From: Ascarosepion bandense
Lineage: Eukaryota > Mollusca > Cephalopoda > Sepiida > Sepiidae
NCBI GenBank assembly: GCA_037127315.1
Contig: JBBBDQ010000399.1
Span: forward strand, 907,501-971,500
DNA length: 64,000 bases
Direction of reading: 5' to 3'
The position numbers and the translations under genes are program-made. Numbering within the stretch: position 1 is the first letter of the stretch; each line of letters starts with the position of its first letter. This document shows positions 10,437-21,935 of this stretch, piece by piece. Under the pieces are notes generated by a model. The model did not search any database and was not told the DNA's origin. It was given only the letters and a program-made list of their open reading frames with translations.

Positions 10437-10996
10437 AGTGAAAAGATTGGAAAAGAGAAAGCCGGAAGCGCCACATCCCAAACAGGGAACAAGGGATGAG
10501 CATCTACAGCTGCTCAATAGACATGGGGGGAGTGTGAACCGGGCGATAGTTTAGTCTATCTACTTCAATTGAAAAAAAATAATAAATAAAAAGAAAACAG
10601 TGAAAAGATTGGAAAAGAGGAAGCCGGAAACCAAGTCCTAAACAGGGAACAAGGGATGAGACTCTACACCTGTTCATTAGACATGGGTGGAGTGTGAACC
10701 GGGCGATAGTTTAGTCTATCTACTTCAATTGAAAAAAAAAGAAAAAGAAAAAGAAAAGAGTGAAAAGATTAGAAAAGAGAAAGCAGGGAACAAGGGATGA
10801 GCATCTACACCTGTTCAAATGACATGGGTGAAGTGTGAACCGGGCGACAGTTTAGTCTATCTACTCCCATTGAAAAAAAGAAAAAGAAAAGAGTGAAAAG
10901 ATTTGAAAAGAGAAAGCCGGAAACCACATCCTCAACAGGAAACAAGGGATGAGACTCTACACCTGTTCAATAGACATGGCTGGAGTGTGAACCGGG

Positions 10997-10998
<2 letters not shown>
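10437..10998 (-). repeat. LINE-associated VNTR, four units
   Basis: Four head-to-tail units start with AGTGAAAAGATT at 10437, 10599, 10759 and 10892 (lengths about 162, 160, 133 and a final 107). Each holds AAGCCGGAA, GGGAACAAGGGATGAG, CACCTGTTCA and TGTGAACCGGGCGATAGTTT, then an A/G-rich spacer. Unit 3 lacks the CCGGAAACCACATCC block. The array directly adjoins a LINE 3' terminus, as it does at 13474 (one unit) and 19546 (four units), so the unit is probably the LINE 3' UTR amplified in tandem. Confidence 0.85.

Positions 10999-11030
<32 letters not shown>
10998..11030. repeat. (TA)n microsatellite
   Basis: TA run that truncates the last VNTR unit. Confidence 0.95.
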
Positions 11031-11033
<3 letters not shown>

Positions 11034-11442
11034 TCATTATATGTGAATGTGTGTTAACACTATCGACCATAATTATTTGTAAACCCCGGTGTTTAAAAAA
11101 ATGATATATTTCATACTATTTTTTTAGTAGTTATTGCCAAATCAATAATTGTAATTTAAAATAGAATGGTTCTTTTGTTAATACTACACAATAACATGTG
11201 CTTCAAATGAATTTATAAATACAAAAGAATGAAGAACATTTAGGGTGATTTTGCAAAGTAAAAATAACAAAAAAATAATTTCTATTTTCATTTAGAATTA
11301 TCCACTGACAATAAATACTAAAAATCTTATGAAATACATGATTTTTTTTTAACTGGGGTGGCCTAATAATTAAGGCCACTAGTGTATATATAATCAACGT
11401 TCATACAGACACATATCTACCTGTTGCTTCATATAAACATCC
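11031..11442. other. No recognised feature
   Basis: AT-rich; nothing supported. Confidence 0.5.
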
Positions 11443-11444
11443 AT

Positions 11445-11445
<1 letters not shown>

Positions 11446-11495
<50 letters not shown>

Positions 11496-11516
11496 TATAT
11501 ATATATACATATATAA
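11446..11516. repeat. (CA)n-(TA)n microsatellite
   Basis: CA run followed by TA run. Confidence 0.95.
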
Positions 11517-11616
11517 CCAACACAATTATTTATCTGAGTGTTTATTTATATATACACATCTAACTCTAAAAGATCAACACCCATCGGCGACAGGTAGTTT
11601 CATGATAAAAATAGAG

Positions 11617-11620
<4 letters not shown>

Positions 11621-11654
<34 letters not shown>
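11621..11654. repeat. (TA)n microsatellite
   Basis: Pure TA run. Confidence 0.95.
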
Positions 11655-11656
<2 letters not shown>

Positions 11657-11710
11657 CGATATCATTGTGTTCAAGAGTAAACAGACGATAACCACCCGGA
11701 GTTGGTCTCA

Positions 11711-11733
11711 TTATATATATATATATATATATA
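11711..11733. repeat. (TA)n microsatellite
   Basis: Pure TA run. Confidence 0.95.
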
Positions 11734-11883
11734 ACTTCACATATGATCACGGCCAGAAAAAATACTCTCATTTATGGATGTTTTTGTAGATTTTAGTAAT
11801 TATACATTCAAAACTTTAGTATATAAAAAACCCACGAGCAAAAATTCTTGCCACCTTAATTTTTTTAATCAACATTCTAATTA

Positions 11884-12273
11884 GTGTCATTAATTTTTTT
11901 CACGAGAATGTACGAGAATTCATTTTATCAACTGCTTTTATTCAAAGAAATACACAATTTCAAACAAACGCTCGTCAGTAACAGCTTTCCAATTCATTTA
12001 ATTTATTATCATATAAAACTTTTTCTTCGTAACGTGACCAATAGCAACCACAAACAGGCGGACAAAACAACAACATTAATATATGTTTACAAAAATCAAA
12101 TGCACAATAATTGCAGACCGGGTGAATCTTCTCTTCGCAATATCACCCAAATTCATGCAACACAGACCAATTCAAACAAGAACATTACATTAATTATCTG
12201 TTATAAAAAATTCAAAACTGCCATCTCATTATCAACACTAATAATTCACCTGCAAAATCCTTGCCATTGGTAA
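11884..12273 (+). pseudogene. Penelope-like element RT thumb/linker fragment
   Basis: A 129-codon open frame carries FKEIHNFKQTLVSNSFP followed by HIKLFLRN, then IYVYKNQMH and ITLIICYKKFKTA. In Penelope-like retroelements the end of the reverse transcriptase reads as an 'I..IK..L..NGFP....D..I..FL' helix, followed by a linker with 'Y.NQMH' and 'I.YYK..KT', before the GIY-YIG endonuclease. The order and spacing match. The catalytic RT core (upstream) and the endonuclease (downstream of 12273) are not present, so this is a 390-bp fossil that stays open by chance or recent insertion. Family assignment is from remembered motifs. Confidence 0.55.
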
Positions 12274-12421
12274 TGGATGCAAAGCTTGGGTTTCCAGACC
12301 GAAAGCAGCCGAGTCATCCAAACTTTGCTGATTTTTATCGTCGCGTTGCTGAGATAATATCCGGGGCACTACTAATTATAGATCAAGGAAGACCAAGATC
12401 TGCTTGACCACTAACAACATA

Positions 12422-13025
12422 CTAGCAGTATAGCCCGGTGTTGCTCGGGTGTAATGAAAGCTTTAAAACTAATCCACGGTCCTGGAGCTTTTTTCGTCGT
12501 AAAGTTTTTTTCGTAATAAACTGAATTTTGAAGGCTAAATAAGTCCTCTGAGTAAATGGTATCATGGCTGAGACTAAGAACTACAATTATACCTACTTAG
12601 AGTCAAACCTGAAGTAAAAACTAAAATAAAAGTGCTGAAAAAAAAATACAGACATACAGGCAGATAAACAGACACACACACAAACATCTTGCCTTTTATA
12701 TCGATATAATATCGATTTTTTGCACTATTGTAAGAACTGCAATCTTGAAACTTCTGAATATCGTTTCTTATGTCTTTGTCTGTGAGTGTATCAAATTTGA
12801 TTAAAATCGGATCACTCTTTCTATCACCCGATCTTTTCGATTATCGATTTTCGATATTTATCAGGGGTACCTCGACACAAAACTTAGCTAAGAAGACTCG
12901 CAGCCGCTTATAGTACAACTGTGTAAATTTTCAAGAAAATCGGTTCAGCTGTTTCGGAGTCTACATGTAACGGACACACACACAGACACACACACACGAA
13001 GTTCCATTTATAAATAAGTTTAGAT
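12422..13025 (+). mobile_element. Repeat family B copy
   Basis: Both ends intact: CTAGCAGTATAGCCCGGTG at the left and TTTATAAATAAGTTTAGAT at the right. Shorter than 6533-7305 because GGACGTTGGCACG and its neighbours are deleted and the CA and TA blocks are unexpanded. It retains CTGCACTATTGTAAGAACTG and GTTCAGCTGTTTCGGAGTC. Confidence 0.85.
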
Positions 13026-13473
13026 TCTACAGGATGTTAGAGTCGATCCAAGTATCAATACACGTCAAAGAAACCCAGCATGTCATACATCTCATAATGC
13101 TGCACGGAGGAGGGGACTTCCAGAACATCTCCTGTATCCTGTATCTTTTGCAACGTGTGCAGGATTTTTCATCCTCTGATCACTCACCAATTGAAATTTT
13201 TTGCCGACGGTCCATTGCTTGTCACTTCAGTTTTGTTTACGGGGGAGGCAACATCTGGAATAAAATTTTAAAAATTTACAAAACCAAAATGTGCGGATTA
13301 GAATCCTAATGATATAATACAGGTTAGATACTAGATGTGTGGGCTTAAATTGTATGTGATTGTCTAATAGTTCCATAAGTTTTCCCAGAACGTCTTACAG
13401 CTTTCTGCAGAGGATTTATTTCAGACATACTTTGAAACCTATTAGAAAATATAGACCTTTTTTTGTTTTTTAA
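13026..13473. other. No recognised feature
   Basis: Contains a 91-codon ORF (13034-13309) with no recognised motif, no initiation context and no repeat support. Not called as a gene. Confidence 0.5.
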
Positions 13474-13655
13474 TCATATCACCCCAAGCAAGGCGAAAAC
13501 GCCACTGATGCGCAGGAGGCTACGTAAGAGTGAAAAGATTGGAAAACCGGAAACCACATCCTAAACAGGAAACAAGGGATGAGCCTCTTCACCTGTTCAA
13601 TAGACGTGGGTGGAGTGTGAACCGGGCGATAGTTTAGTCTATCCACTCCAATATA
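13474..13655 (-). repeat. CR1/Jockey-like LINE 3' end with one VNTR unit
   Basis: Minus strand: one complete unit of the VNTR seen at 10437 and 19611 (TGTGAACCGGGCGATAGTTT, CACCTGTTCA, AAACAAGGGATGAG) joined to the LINE 3' terminus (GCGCATCAGTGGCG, CTTGCTTGGGGTGATATGATTAAA). This single-unit version is likely the ancestral arrangement. Confidence 0.8.
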
Positions 13656-15224
13656 GAAATATAGTGTGACGAACGAGAAGAAAACCCCTCATTTCAAAAA
13701 CTGAGTTAGTGTTATTTGTGCGGTCTGTCAACGGACGGGGCGAAAGAATGAATCTACTGTTTAGCTTACGTAATTTTACTATTTCATGCAAATGAAGTAG
13801 TCCTGTCTTGGCCAATGAAATAATTGGTAAACTTAAACAAAAAAACAAAAAAACGAAACAAAAACAAACAATTGCTTTTTGTTGTAAAGATAGTTTCCCT
13901 ACTCTCCAACAGACAAGAAAAATTGTACATATGGGACTAATTAGATTTTCACAGAATCTTTGAGGTTTTATAGCGTTTGTAATGTAAGAACATGTTTTGT
14001 GCAAAGAATATTGTATGTCTTCTTGGGTCAGCGAATGAGCCTAGCTAAATTATCTTAAGAGTTGAAGACCAGCCTTCCCCAATCTTCATTTTCGGTCTTG
14101 TGCCACATTCGTATTGAATTACAAAAATAATTTTGAAATTGCATATTTTTAAGTGTTGGTAGCTCAAGTTAGCTTGTGCTATCCAGTTTGATCGAACGTT
14201 TTTACTTTGGATATTAAGATAAAGTTGAGCATTATTCGTAAAGAAAATATTAGACATTCAGTTCTGTGTAATGAAACAAATACCTACTAATATTGTGGTT
14301 TATACATGACGGGGCTCCAGCAAATTTTAGTCACATTATTTGCAATGCACTGTGTAACACCTACCATGATAAATGGATAGGCAGAGGAGGAACGGTTCCA
14401 TACTCATATAATCCACCTATCACTATCCTTTAGATTTTTATCTGTGGGGTTGTGATGGATACGGAAATAAAAAATATCATTCTTCTCTTCACTGTTTGCA
14501 AATTTCGTAATCCAGTTTGAAATCTAATTTTGACCAATAGAAAAAATGATTGACTCGCTTCTAAGGGAAAAAGACGACGCTAAAATTTCGCGACCCAGCG
14601 CGAATTAATTTTCTAACCAATGAAAGGAAGCGATTTACAAATCTGAGAGAAATTCACGAGGCAGTGCAAAAAGTCTTTTGCTAATATATAGAGAAGTAAA
14701 GTCGAATCAGTTAAATGGGAACAGAGATTAGAATCGACGCCGCCTATATGTGGCAAAAGAAATTTCAATCAGCTTAACCGGACATAAGATGTCGTTAACA
14801 CACAGTCGTTCTCCCTTTTCTTTCGTGCTATTCTCCTTTATCTCTCCTTCTTCGTCCTCACCATTTTCGCCGTCAACAAATAGAAAAAGACGAAAAGCAA
14901 CAACAACAACACTTTAGCTGACTCCTAAAATTTAACGTCGAAAAATACAAATTTACTTTATTGCTTTACATTGCTTTTCACTTTCTCACTGTTTACAAAA
15001 TAAAGAAAGTAACACAGACTTTATCCTTACCCTGTTAATTTTTTCTGCATAAACCCATTCGCTACCTACAACTACAAACTCTGGATTCATTTAACTCCGT
15101 ACTATGCTTTCTCTCTGAACATTTACTCATTTAATAATTTCACTTCGTACAAATTGATGTTTTTTTCTCTCCTCAAAATGAATTCAACATTTATATACAG
15201 AAACGAGAGAACTTTTTATGATGT
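13656..15224. other. No recognised feature
   Basis: About 1.5 kb. A 121-codon minus ORF at 13639-14004 overlaps repeat sequence and low complexity. Around 14530-14700 two CCAAT motifs and a TAATATATAG box lie close together, which resembles an LTR or promoter but has no second copy here to support it. Confidence 0.45.
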
Positions 15225-15776
15225 TTTATCGACAATTGGCATGGCAAAGGACGCATTCCAGAAGTTGAGTAAAATACTAACACACAGGAAAATCTCACTA
15301 GAAACAAAGAAAAGAGTGCTGGATTGCTACGTGATGTCAGTTCTTCAATACGGCAGTGAATGCTGGAAAATATCATCGAAAATGAGGACAAAACTGGAAG
15401 CGACTGAAATGTGGTTCTACAGAAGGATGCTACGGATATCGTGGACTGAGCATACAAGCAACGACGAGGTGTTAGAAAGAATGGCAACAAAAAGGAAATT
15501 GATGCTGAGCATCAGGAAGAGACAACTGAAGTTCCTGGGACATGCAATGAGAAATGAGAGCCTGGAGAACCTGATACTGACTAGACAGATAGAAGAAGGA
15601 GAGACAGAGGAAGGCAGTGGATAACATATTTGCAGGGTCTGATCAGGTGGATGACAGAACAGGGGTTGCCAGGAGCAACAGGAGCAAACATACTAAGAGC
15701 CACAAGGGATAGGGAGACGTGGAGAGCCATGATCGCCTACGTCCTGAAGGAACAGGGCACATAGAAGAAGAAGAAG
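15225..15776 (+). pseudogene. RTE-like LINE, ORF2 C-terminus and 3' end
   Basis: Frame 15235-15624 encodes the post-RT domain: GMAKDAFQKLSK, ISLETKKRVLDCYVMSVL, QYGSECW, LEATEMWFYRRMLRISWTEH and the RQLKFLGHAMR block. A frameshift near 15600 moves the last part (ILRATRDRETWRAMIAYVL) into another frame, ending near 15763. It closes in a short AGAAGAAGAAG tail at 15763-15776; simple-repeat 3' tails are usual for RTE-type LINEs. The polymerase core (YADD) is absent, so it is a 5'-truncated dead copy. Clade call is tentative. Confidence 0.85.
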
Positions 15777-16139
15777 ATCGACAAGAACTACTTGTAATAT
15801 CGCTGGCTTCAATCTATCTAACAGTATCATTTCAGCACTCTCTCTATAGGATGAGCTCTACAAACTTAGTTTATGCGGCAGACACTTCGTGATAAAAGCC
15901 TGCAAAATCATACGACCCCTTGTGTAAGTAAGCGAAAGGGTCCTCTGTCAATGATCCGAAGAGTGCATGCCTGTGCAGGAGAAAGTGGAGGACATTTTGG
16001 ATATTTGTTATGAGTTGCTGTCATATATACCTTTTGGGCATATGTTTATACGAACATTTTTGCTGATTTTGATGTCGTAACCCCGCCTGCAAAGTTTGTA
16101 AAATTATTTTTGAAATGTACATTTAACAGTGCCGAGCGT
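15777..16139. other. No recognised feature
   Basis: No supported ORF or within-window repeat. Confidence 0.5.
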
Positions 16140-16855
16140 AAGATTTGAAAAAAGAGCCTCCTGAAAAATTATTTTTTATAACTCTGTGCAGGGCCTGGAT
16201 GTTTTCCCTGTCTGAGTCCATCCTTCACATATATAAATCTACCATTCACCCGTGTATTGAATACTGCTGCCACATCTGGTTGGGTACCCCTGGTATTCTC
16301 TTCGGGTTTCATAACAAAATACAACGGAGAGTCTGTAATGTGATCGATACCGACTTGGCAGCCCGACAGCAGTCACTCTGCGTGATGTAGCTTCGCTGTG
16401 TCTCTTGTATAAATACTTTCACGGCTTCTGCTCCGATGAACTTAGATCACTGGTGCCCCCTAGGTATAAATTTGCACGTGGTACTAGATTAGCAAATAGG
16501 TCCCACTCTTTTACAGTAAAACAGATAAAATGTAAATATTTCTACTCCAACAGCTTCTTTTGTCACATTTCCCATCTGTGGAATTCCTTTCCTTATACTT
16601 GCTTCCCCGACAGTTACAATCTCCAGGAATTTAAATGTAAGGTCAATAGACACCTCTTATCAAACTAACTCGCATCCATTCTCTCAAACTCTCTTCCCAT
16701 CTACCCAACTCCCATCCTTGGTATCCACATCCGTCTATCACCCTCCTCCCGACATTTCCTATAGCTAACCACCCTTTTTCATAATTTTCCCCTATGTAAC
16801 CCCCTGCGCAATAATGGCAGTGTAATGCCGTGTTTGGGGTGAAATGATTAAAAAA
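16140..16855 (+). pseudogene. CR1/Jockey-like LINE, ORF2 C-terminus and 3' UTR
   Basis: Two frames, 16145-16390 and 16405-16668, encode the C-terminal region found downstream of the RT in this group: SESILHIYKSTIHPCIEYC, RIQRRVCN-like (KIQRRVCNVIDTDLAAR), LYKYFHGFCSDEL, LVPP, and SFFCHISHLWNSFPYTCFPDSYNLQEFK, ending in a TAA stop near 16668. A frameshift or stop separates them near 16388. The 3' UTR ends CTGCGCAATAATGGCAGTG...GGGGTGAAATGATTAAAA with no poly-A, then a TA tract. 5'-truncated and inactive. Confidence 0.85.
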
Positions 16856-17038
16856 ATATATATATATATGAATTTATATTTTTTTTATAAATATTAAATT
16901 ATAAAATTATTTTATATAAATATAAAATTATGAAATTATTTTTTATAAATATAAAATTAAAAAAATATTTTTATAAATATAAAACTGTAAAATTCTAAAC
17001 TTTTTTTTATAAATGTAAAATTATAACTTTTTATAATT
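16856..17038. repeat. AT-rich degenerate tandem repeat
   Basis: Repeated ATAAATATAAAATTA-like units of roughly 40 bases with length variation, directly downstream of the LINE 3' end. Confidence 0.7.
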
Positions 17039-17357
17039 ATCTAAACTTATTTATAAATATAACGTTGTTTGTGTGTGTATGTGTGCCTGTGTGTGTGTCC
17101 GTTAACTATAGACTCCGAAACGGCTGAACCGAAGTTCTTGAAAATTTACACAGTTGTACTATAAGCATCTGGTAGTGTTTGTAGCTTGGTCTTGTGTCGA
17201 GGTACCCCCGATAAATATCGAAAGTCGATAATAGAAAAAATCGGATTATAAAAGGAGTGGTCCGATTTTAATAAAACTTGATACACTCACAGAGAAAGAC
17301 ATAAAAACGATATTCAGAAGTTTCAAGGTTGTATTTCTTACAATAGTGCAGAAAATG

Positions 17358-17388
<31 letters not shown>

Positions 17389-17774
17389 GGCAAGATGTTT
17401 GTTTTTGTGTCTGTTTATCTGCCTGTATATCTGTATTTTTTCAGCCTTTTATTTTAGTTTTTGCTTCAGGTTTGGCTATAATTAAGTATCATTGTAGTTC
17501 TTACTCTCAGCCATGATTTCGTTTACTCAGAGGACTTAGTTAGCCTTCAAAATTCAGTTTACGACGAAAAAAACTTATTTGATATCGATACCAGGAAATC
17601 AAAATTTGACTCACATCCATTCATTTTTCTTTCAGTTTACGGTTTCGCTTTAACTGGAAACAACTATTGCTTTTTAGTCTTTCGTGCCAACGTCCAAAGA
17701 GTCTGAGCTCCAGGACCATGGATTAGTTTTAAAGCTTTCATTACACTCGAGCAACGCCAGGCTATAGTGCTAGT
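17039..17774 (-). mobile_element. Repeat family B, full-length-like copy
   Basis: Minus strand from CTAGCACTATAGCCTGG at 17774 to AAATAAGTTTAGAT at 17039. The internal order matches 6533-7305, including GGACGTTGGCACGAAAGAC, an expanded TA run at 17358-17383 after the CATCTTGCCTTT block, and the GGGGGTACCTCGACA block. Confidence 0.85.
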
Positions 17775-18185
17775 AAAATCATAAAATTATTTTTTATAAA
17801 TGAAAATGCTTGCTTGATATTTTTTTGGTAGCATTTTGGTAGCATTACTTGAGAGCTCATAGATTAAATTTACTATTTCATGTAAGCAAAATATTTTTTG
17901 TATTATTCAAACAGAAATTATATTGATTGGAATCAATTTTTTATTATTTTTTGTTTTAAAATAGCTGAGTAGCGCCCATTTTAGCCGACTTTCATCACAA
18001 TGAAAAATCTTCCAATGTTAAACATTGAAGGATACTAGCTTATTTCATGTAAAATTAATCTGATTTGATATGATTATTATCTACATCAATTACATTATTC
18101 GGATTTTTGTTATCATCTGTTTTGCCATATTACCGACGTTTCGACAGATAAACACTCCAACCTTCATTATGTACTTGGAATTTCG

Positions 18186-18466
18186 AATCGGCTCGGAACG
18201 AGAAGCCGGGGAGCCGAGTTCGAATTCCAGTTGAATCCATTGTATTCACTTACGCACAAATACCCTTGGGAAAGGTATTAATCCGTCTTTCCTTCCAGTT
18301 ATAAATAACAGGACAGATTGGGTTCCATAGCCTTGGTCGGCAACCAGTCTACCGCAGAAAGCAATGTCAACCTACTGCGGGATAATCTTCTGCCCAGTCA
18401 GTCATGTCTCTTTCGAGACATGATCGCCCAAGCGTGTATTACGTATGGCACTTAACTGACTGATCC
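18186..18466 (+). repeat. SINE-A copy, first bases missing
   Basis: Well-preserved B-box region GAGTTCGAATTCCAG, then CTTACGCACAAATACCC, TTGGGAAAGGTATTAATCCG, GGCAACCAGTCTACCGCAG, CCCAGTCAGTCATGTCTC and the tail CTTAACTGACTGA. The A-box region is replaced by TTGGAATTTCGAATCGG, so the extreme 5' end is lost. Confidence 0.9.
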
Positions 18467-18579
18467 TTTATTTTGATCACTGAGGCATGTATTTTTCTCA
18501 TTCTGTTCCATGCTAGTTGCTGATGTTCATGTAGTTATCTCTCTTTAACTCAACTATCTAAGTTTACCATTAAAACCAA

Positions 18580-19512
18580 TAATTGAACTCGCAAAACTTA
18601 GTTAAGTCATTGGATAAAAATCAACGCTTTTATCCACTAGATCATGTTTTTTGGGGGCTTATAAACATAATGTCTCAGTTTCAATTTTTCTTTTTTAACC
18701 AGAGCTCATATTGTAATTTTTCAATGTCTGTTCTATAAATACTTTCATGTCTTCTGCCCCAAAGAAATTTAAGTCACTGGTGTATCTGCAACAGGTGTTT
18801 ACTCGTGCAACCAGATTGGCAACTGGGTTTCACCCATTCACAGTGAGATCGACCAAATGCAGACGACAATTCTACTCCTCCAGCTTCTTTCCTCGCACTT
18901 CCCGCCTGTGAAACTCGCTTCCATATTCTTGCATTCCTGACGGCTACAACCTGCAATGTCAATGTTCATCTCTTAACCACTTGACTCTAGTTCTTTCTTC
19001 ACCACTCTGTATAGTCTTTCCTTTCTCTCTACCTTTGCAATTGTCATCACACCTGTATTCCCATCCTTCTCTTGCTCTTTTCTAATTGGTTCGTCTTTTT
19101 CTTCACTTTCTTCTAGCTAATCTTTTTACTCTTATGTAGCCCCCCTGCACATCAGTGGCGTTACCGCCTTGCTCGGGGTGATACGATTAAAAGAAATGAT
19201 TTTCTCTAGTACTCTGTGTTGTTAGTTTCCATATAATATTCATTTCTATGCTTTGCCAGTTTAAAAGGTTATTGTCGCCTCGTATATGCGCTGATTCCTT
19301 AAGTTTACGTAATTTTTATTACTGTTCTCTAGCGATTATTTCAACCACAGCCCATAGAGGACACTGATTTCTTTCCTCTATTCATATGTTGTCAGCTTCG
19401 CCTGATTGTTCTCTTTTTCCTCGTGTTACAGTCTTGCTATTTTCTCACAGCCTGACCATAGGACAGCGGGCCGTTTCTTTTTTATATTTCTCTTTATAGC
19501 TACATGAACTGG
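18580..19512 (-). repeat. SINE-B (second tRNA-derived family), interrupted by a LINE
   Basis: Minus-strand head near 18650-18580 reads GATCTAGTGGATAAAAGCG then CGAGTTCAATTATT, a tRNA-like A/B-box arrangement. Collinear with 56226-56690 (GGCTTATAAA, CAGAGCTCATATTG, ATGATTTTCTCTAG, TGCTGATTCC, AAGTTTACGTA, GCCCATAG). A CR1/Jockey LINE 3' end occupies 18726-19196, splitting this copy exactly where the other is continuous. Confidence 0.6.
18726..19196 (+). pseudogene. CR1/Jockey-like LINE 3' end, nested in SINE-B
   Basis: Degenerate C-terminal codons (TATAAATACTTTCATG = YKYFHV-like; CAGATTGGCAACTGGG; CAGCTTCTTTCCTCGC) with several frameshifts, then the 3' UTR ending CTGCACATCAGTGGCG, TTACCGCC, TTGCTCGGGGTGATACG and ATTAAAAG. 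No long frame remains. Flanks (TTTTTCAATG / AAATGATTTTCTC) join up in the uninterrupted SINE-B copy near 56465, which supports insertion; a very short duplication (AATG) is possible. Confidence 0.75.
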
Positions 19513-19545
19513 AGTAAACACAGTTCTTAGTCATGTTCGCCTCTA

Positions 19546-19610
19546 TTTTTTTTAATCATATCACCACGAACAAGGCGGTAACGCCACTAATGCGCAGGGG
19601 GCTACGTAAG
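19546..19610 (-). mobile_element. CR1/Jockey-like LINE 3' terminus
   Basis: Minus-strand LINE end: GTAGCCCCCTGCGCATTAGTGG and GGTGATATGATTAAAAAA, immediately preceding the VNTR at 19611. Confidence 0.8.
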
Positions 19611-20120
19611 AGAAAAAATATTGGAAAAGAGAAATCCGGAACCGACATCCTAGTCAGGAAACAAGGGATGATCCTCTTCACCTGTTCAATAGACGTGGCT
19701 GGAGTGTGGACCGGGCGATAGTTTAGTCTATCTACTCCAATTGAAAAAGAAAAAATAATAGAGTAAAAAGATTGGAAAAGAGAAAGCCGGAAACTACATC
19801 CTAAACAGGGAACAAGGTATGAGCCTCTTCACCTGTTCAATAGAGGTTGGTGGAGTGTGAACCGGACGATAGTTTAGTCTATCTACTCCAATTGAAGAAG
19901 AAAAAAGAAAAGAGTAAAAAGATTGGAAAAGGGAAAGCCGGAAACCACATCCTAACCAGGGAACAAGTGAGGAGCCTCTTCACCTGTTCAATAGACGTGG
20001 GTAGAGTGTGAACCGGGCAATAGTTTAGTCTATCTACTCCAATTGAAAAAAAAAAGAAGAAAAGGAGTGAAAAGATTGGAAAAGAGAAAGCCGGAAACCA
20101 CATCCTAAACAAGGAACAAA
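19611..20120 (-). repeat. LINE-associated VNTR, four units
   Basis: Units start near 19611, 19762, 19912 and 20066 (periods about 151, 150 and 154), each with AAGCCGGAA, AACAAG, CACCTGTTCAATAGA, GATAGTTTAGTCTATCTACT and an A/G-rich spacer. The fourth is cut after CCTAAACAAGGAACAAA. Same unit as 10437-10998 and 13474-13655. Confidence 0.85.
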
Positions 20121-21624
20121 AAGGTCCTACTTTATTAGAGGTCTTACTCAGGAGAGGTATCTGCGAAGTATAGAATCTTTTTTTGAAGGGCGTCCTGATG
20201 TTATATATACAACAGATTTTTTGTATTTTCACTGATAATCACTTCGCATAGGATAGACAGAGGTTGTTTTCTGAGCGTGGCCACATTTGTTAGAAACTGT
20301 TGACATATACCCCGGATAGTTGTTACGTTGTAGGGTACTGCTTATATCGACCATTTCCTGTTCATATGTCTCTGGCTCAATGTTGCAAACAGCTTACGAT
20401 CCCTATATTTACATTGAATGAGTATGTAGGAGTTGAAATTGAGTGAATTTTGGCTTGTAATATACTGATGTCCTGAACCCATTTTAGATTAAAGAAAAAA
20501 AAAAAGAATAAAAATGGATTTTTAAAACAAACATTAGCAGTAATTTACATACTTTTCAACTCTCGTCAAGTAACTGACAAGCATTTTACGTGTACAGATA
20601 AAGGTTTTACATTTTTTTTTGCTGTCTGATGGAGACTTTATTTGTTAAAATATAATTTATAAAAACGTCTCCAAACGTTTTGTAACATAATTTTTAAGTA
20701 CTTACTAACTTTTAAAATGCTCGAAATATTTTCCGTAATCTAATTTTTAAAATGTTGACTTTAAATTTACTATAGTTATGAATCGCATTTTCTGATAATA
20801 TCGTATAGAGTCATCCATACTTTCAAAATAGGAACGTTGCATGCATATGAAATTAAAAATTATTTTAAAATTGTTGCTTCTTCATGATTTGTATTAAGCT
20901 TTTCAATTTTTGCTTAGTAAATATAGTCTGCACTTAATAACTTAGTAAACTAAACCAGACAAAGTTTAGGAAAACTTCTTTTTAATTTTATAAATTGCTA
21001 TATTTTAAAGATGAAAAACATTCTTATAGAAATTCATAATTCATCAAAAAATTATTTTTCAGATAATAATTTTCTTAATATGTATTATATATAAAAGCAT
21101 TTAAAAGCTTATCTAATTAAATAATGTCATAGTATTCTTGCATTTTTTTAAATTTTATTATTCGGAGCAGACTTTCGAGAAGAAGGCAACTGTTTGAAAA
21201 AAAATATGATTTATATTCTCCAAGGAGTACTGTGTTTATTTGACAAAACAAAATTTGCGGATAGAACTTAATTTGTTGAAACTTGATGAAATAACTTTAG
21301 GTCAGAAACTGATGTAAAAATATATATATTTTATGAATACTTTCTAAAAATCATAACTTCAAATATGAATTCATTTCCTTTAGAATAAGTCCTGAAAGTT
21401 TGATTAAATTACAACAAATATTTGATTTTTGCAAGGATTTCCAAATTAATGATTTTCACCAGAAATAAAGGCATTAAATTTCCCATAGTCAACATTGGTT
21501 CCACGCTGACGCAAAAACAAGAATTTAACCAAAATTTCGAAAGCGTTAGAAAAGATTAAAAGAAAATATAAAAACAACTGCTTTGGTCATTCCTCTTAAT
21601 AATAACATAAACATTTTTACGAAA
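20121..21624. other. No recognised feature
   Basis: About 1.5 kb of AT-rich sequence with no supported ORF or within-window repeat. Confidence 0.55.
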
Positions 21625-21935
21625 AAAACTATGAAGCTAGCGACATTGCATGGACAAGGATTCCACAATCTGAGTAGAATAGGAAACTTTTGCTAAGAAC
21701 AAAAAACAGATTACTGCATTGCTAAGTGATGTCTGTTCTTCAATACAGCAGTGGGTGCTAGAAAGCCTCTTCAGATATGAAGGAGAGACTTGAAACAACC
21801 GAAATGTAGTTCTACAAATAGATGCTGATGATACCATGGTGAGCAGCGATAAGATTTTGGAGAGGATGGAAACGAAAAGGAAACTTATATTTAACATCAG
21901 GAAAAACAGCTAAAATTCCTGGGAATTTTCAATAC
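21625..21935 (+). pseudogene. RTE-like LINE relic, ORF2 C-terminal
   Basis: Nucleotide-level match to the 15240-15540 region (ATGTCTGTTCTTCAATACAG, GAAACAACCGAAATGTAGTT, GAGGATGGAAACGAAAAGG) but with stops and indels throughout. Older than the other RTE-like copies. Confidence 0.75.

Noticed and set aside
13034..13309. 91-codon plus ORF
   Set aside because: No motif, no neighbouring gene structure and no second copy; length is expected by chance in 64 kb.
13639..14004. 121-codon minus ORF
   Set aside because: Starts in unique AT-rich sequence and ends within a LINE-derived repeat; no recognisable domain.
14500..14700. Cluster of CCAAT motifs and a TATA-like box resembling an LTR or promoter
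   Set aside because: No second copy, no TG...CA limits and no adjacent gene; such motifs are common in AT-rich DNA.
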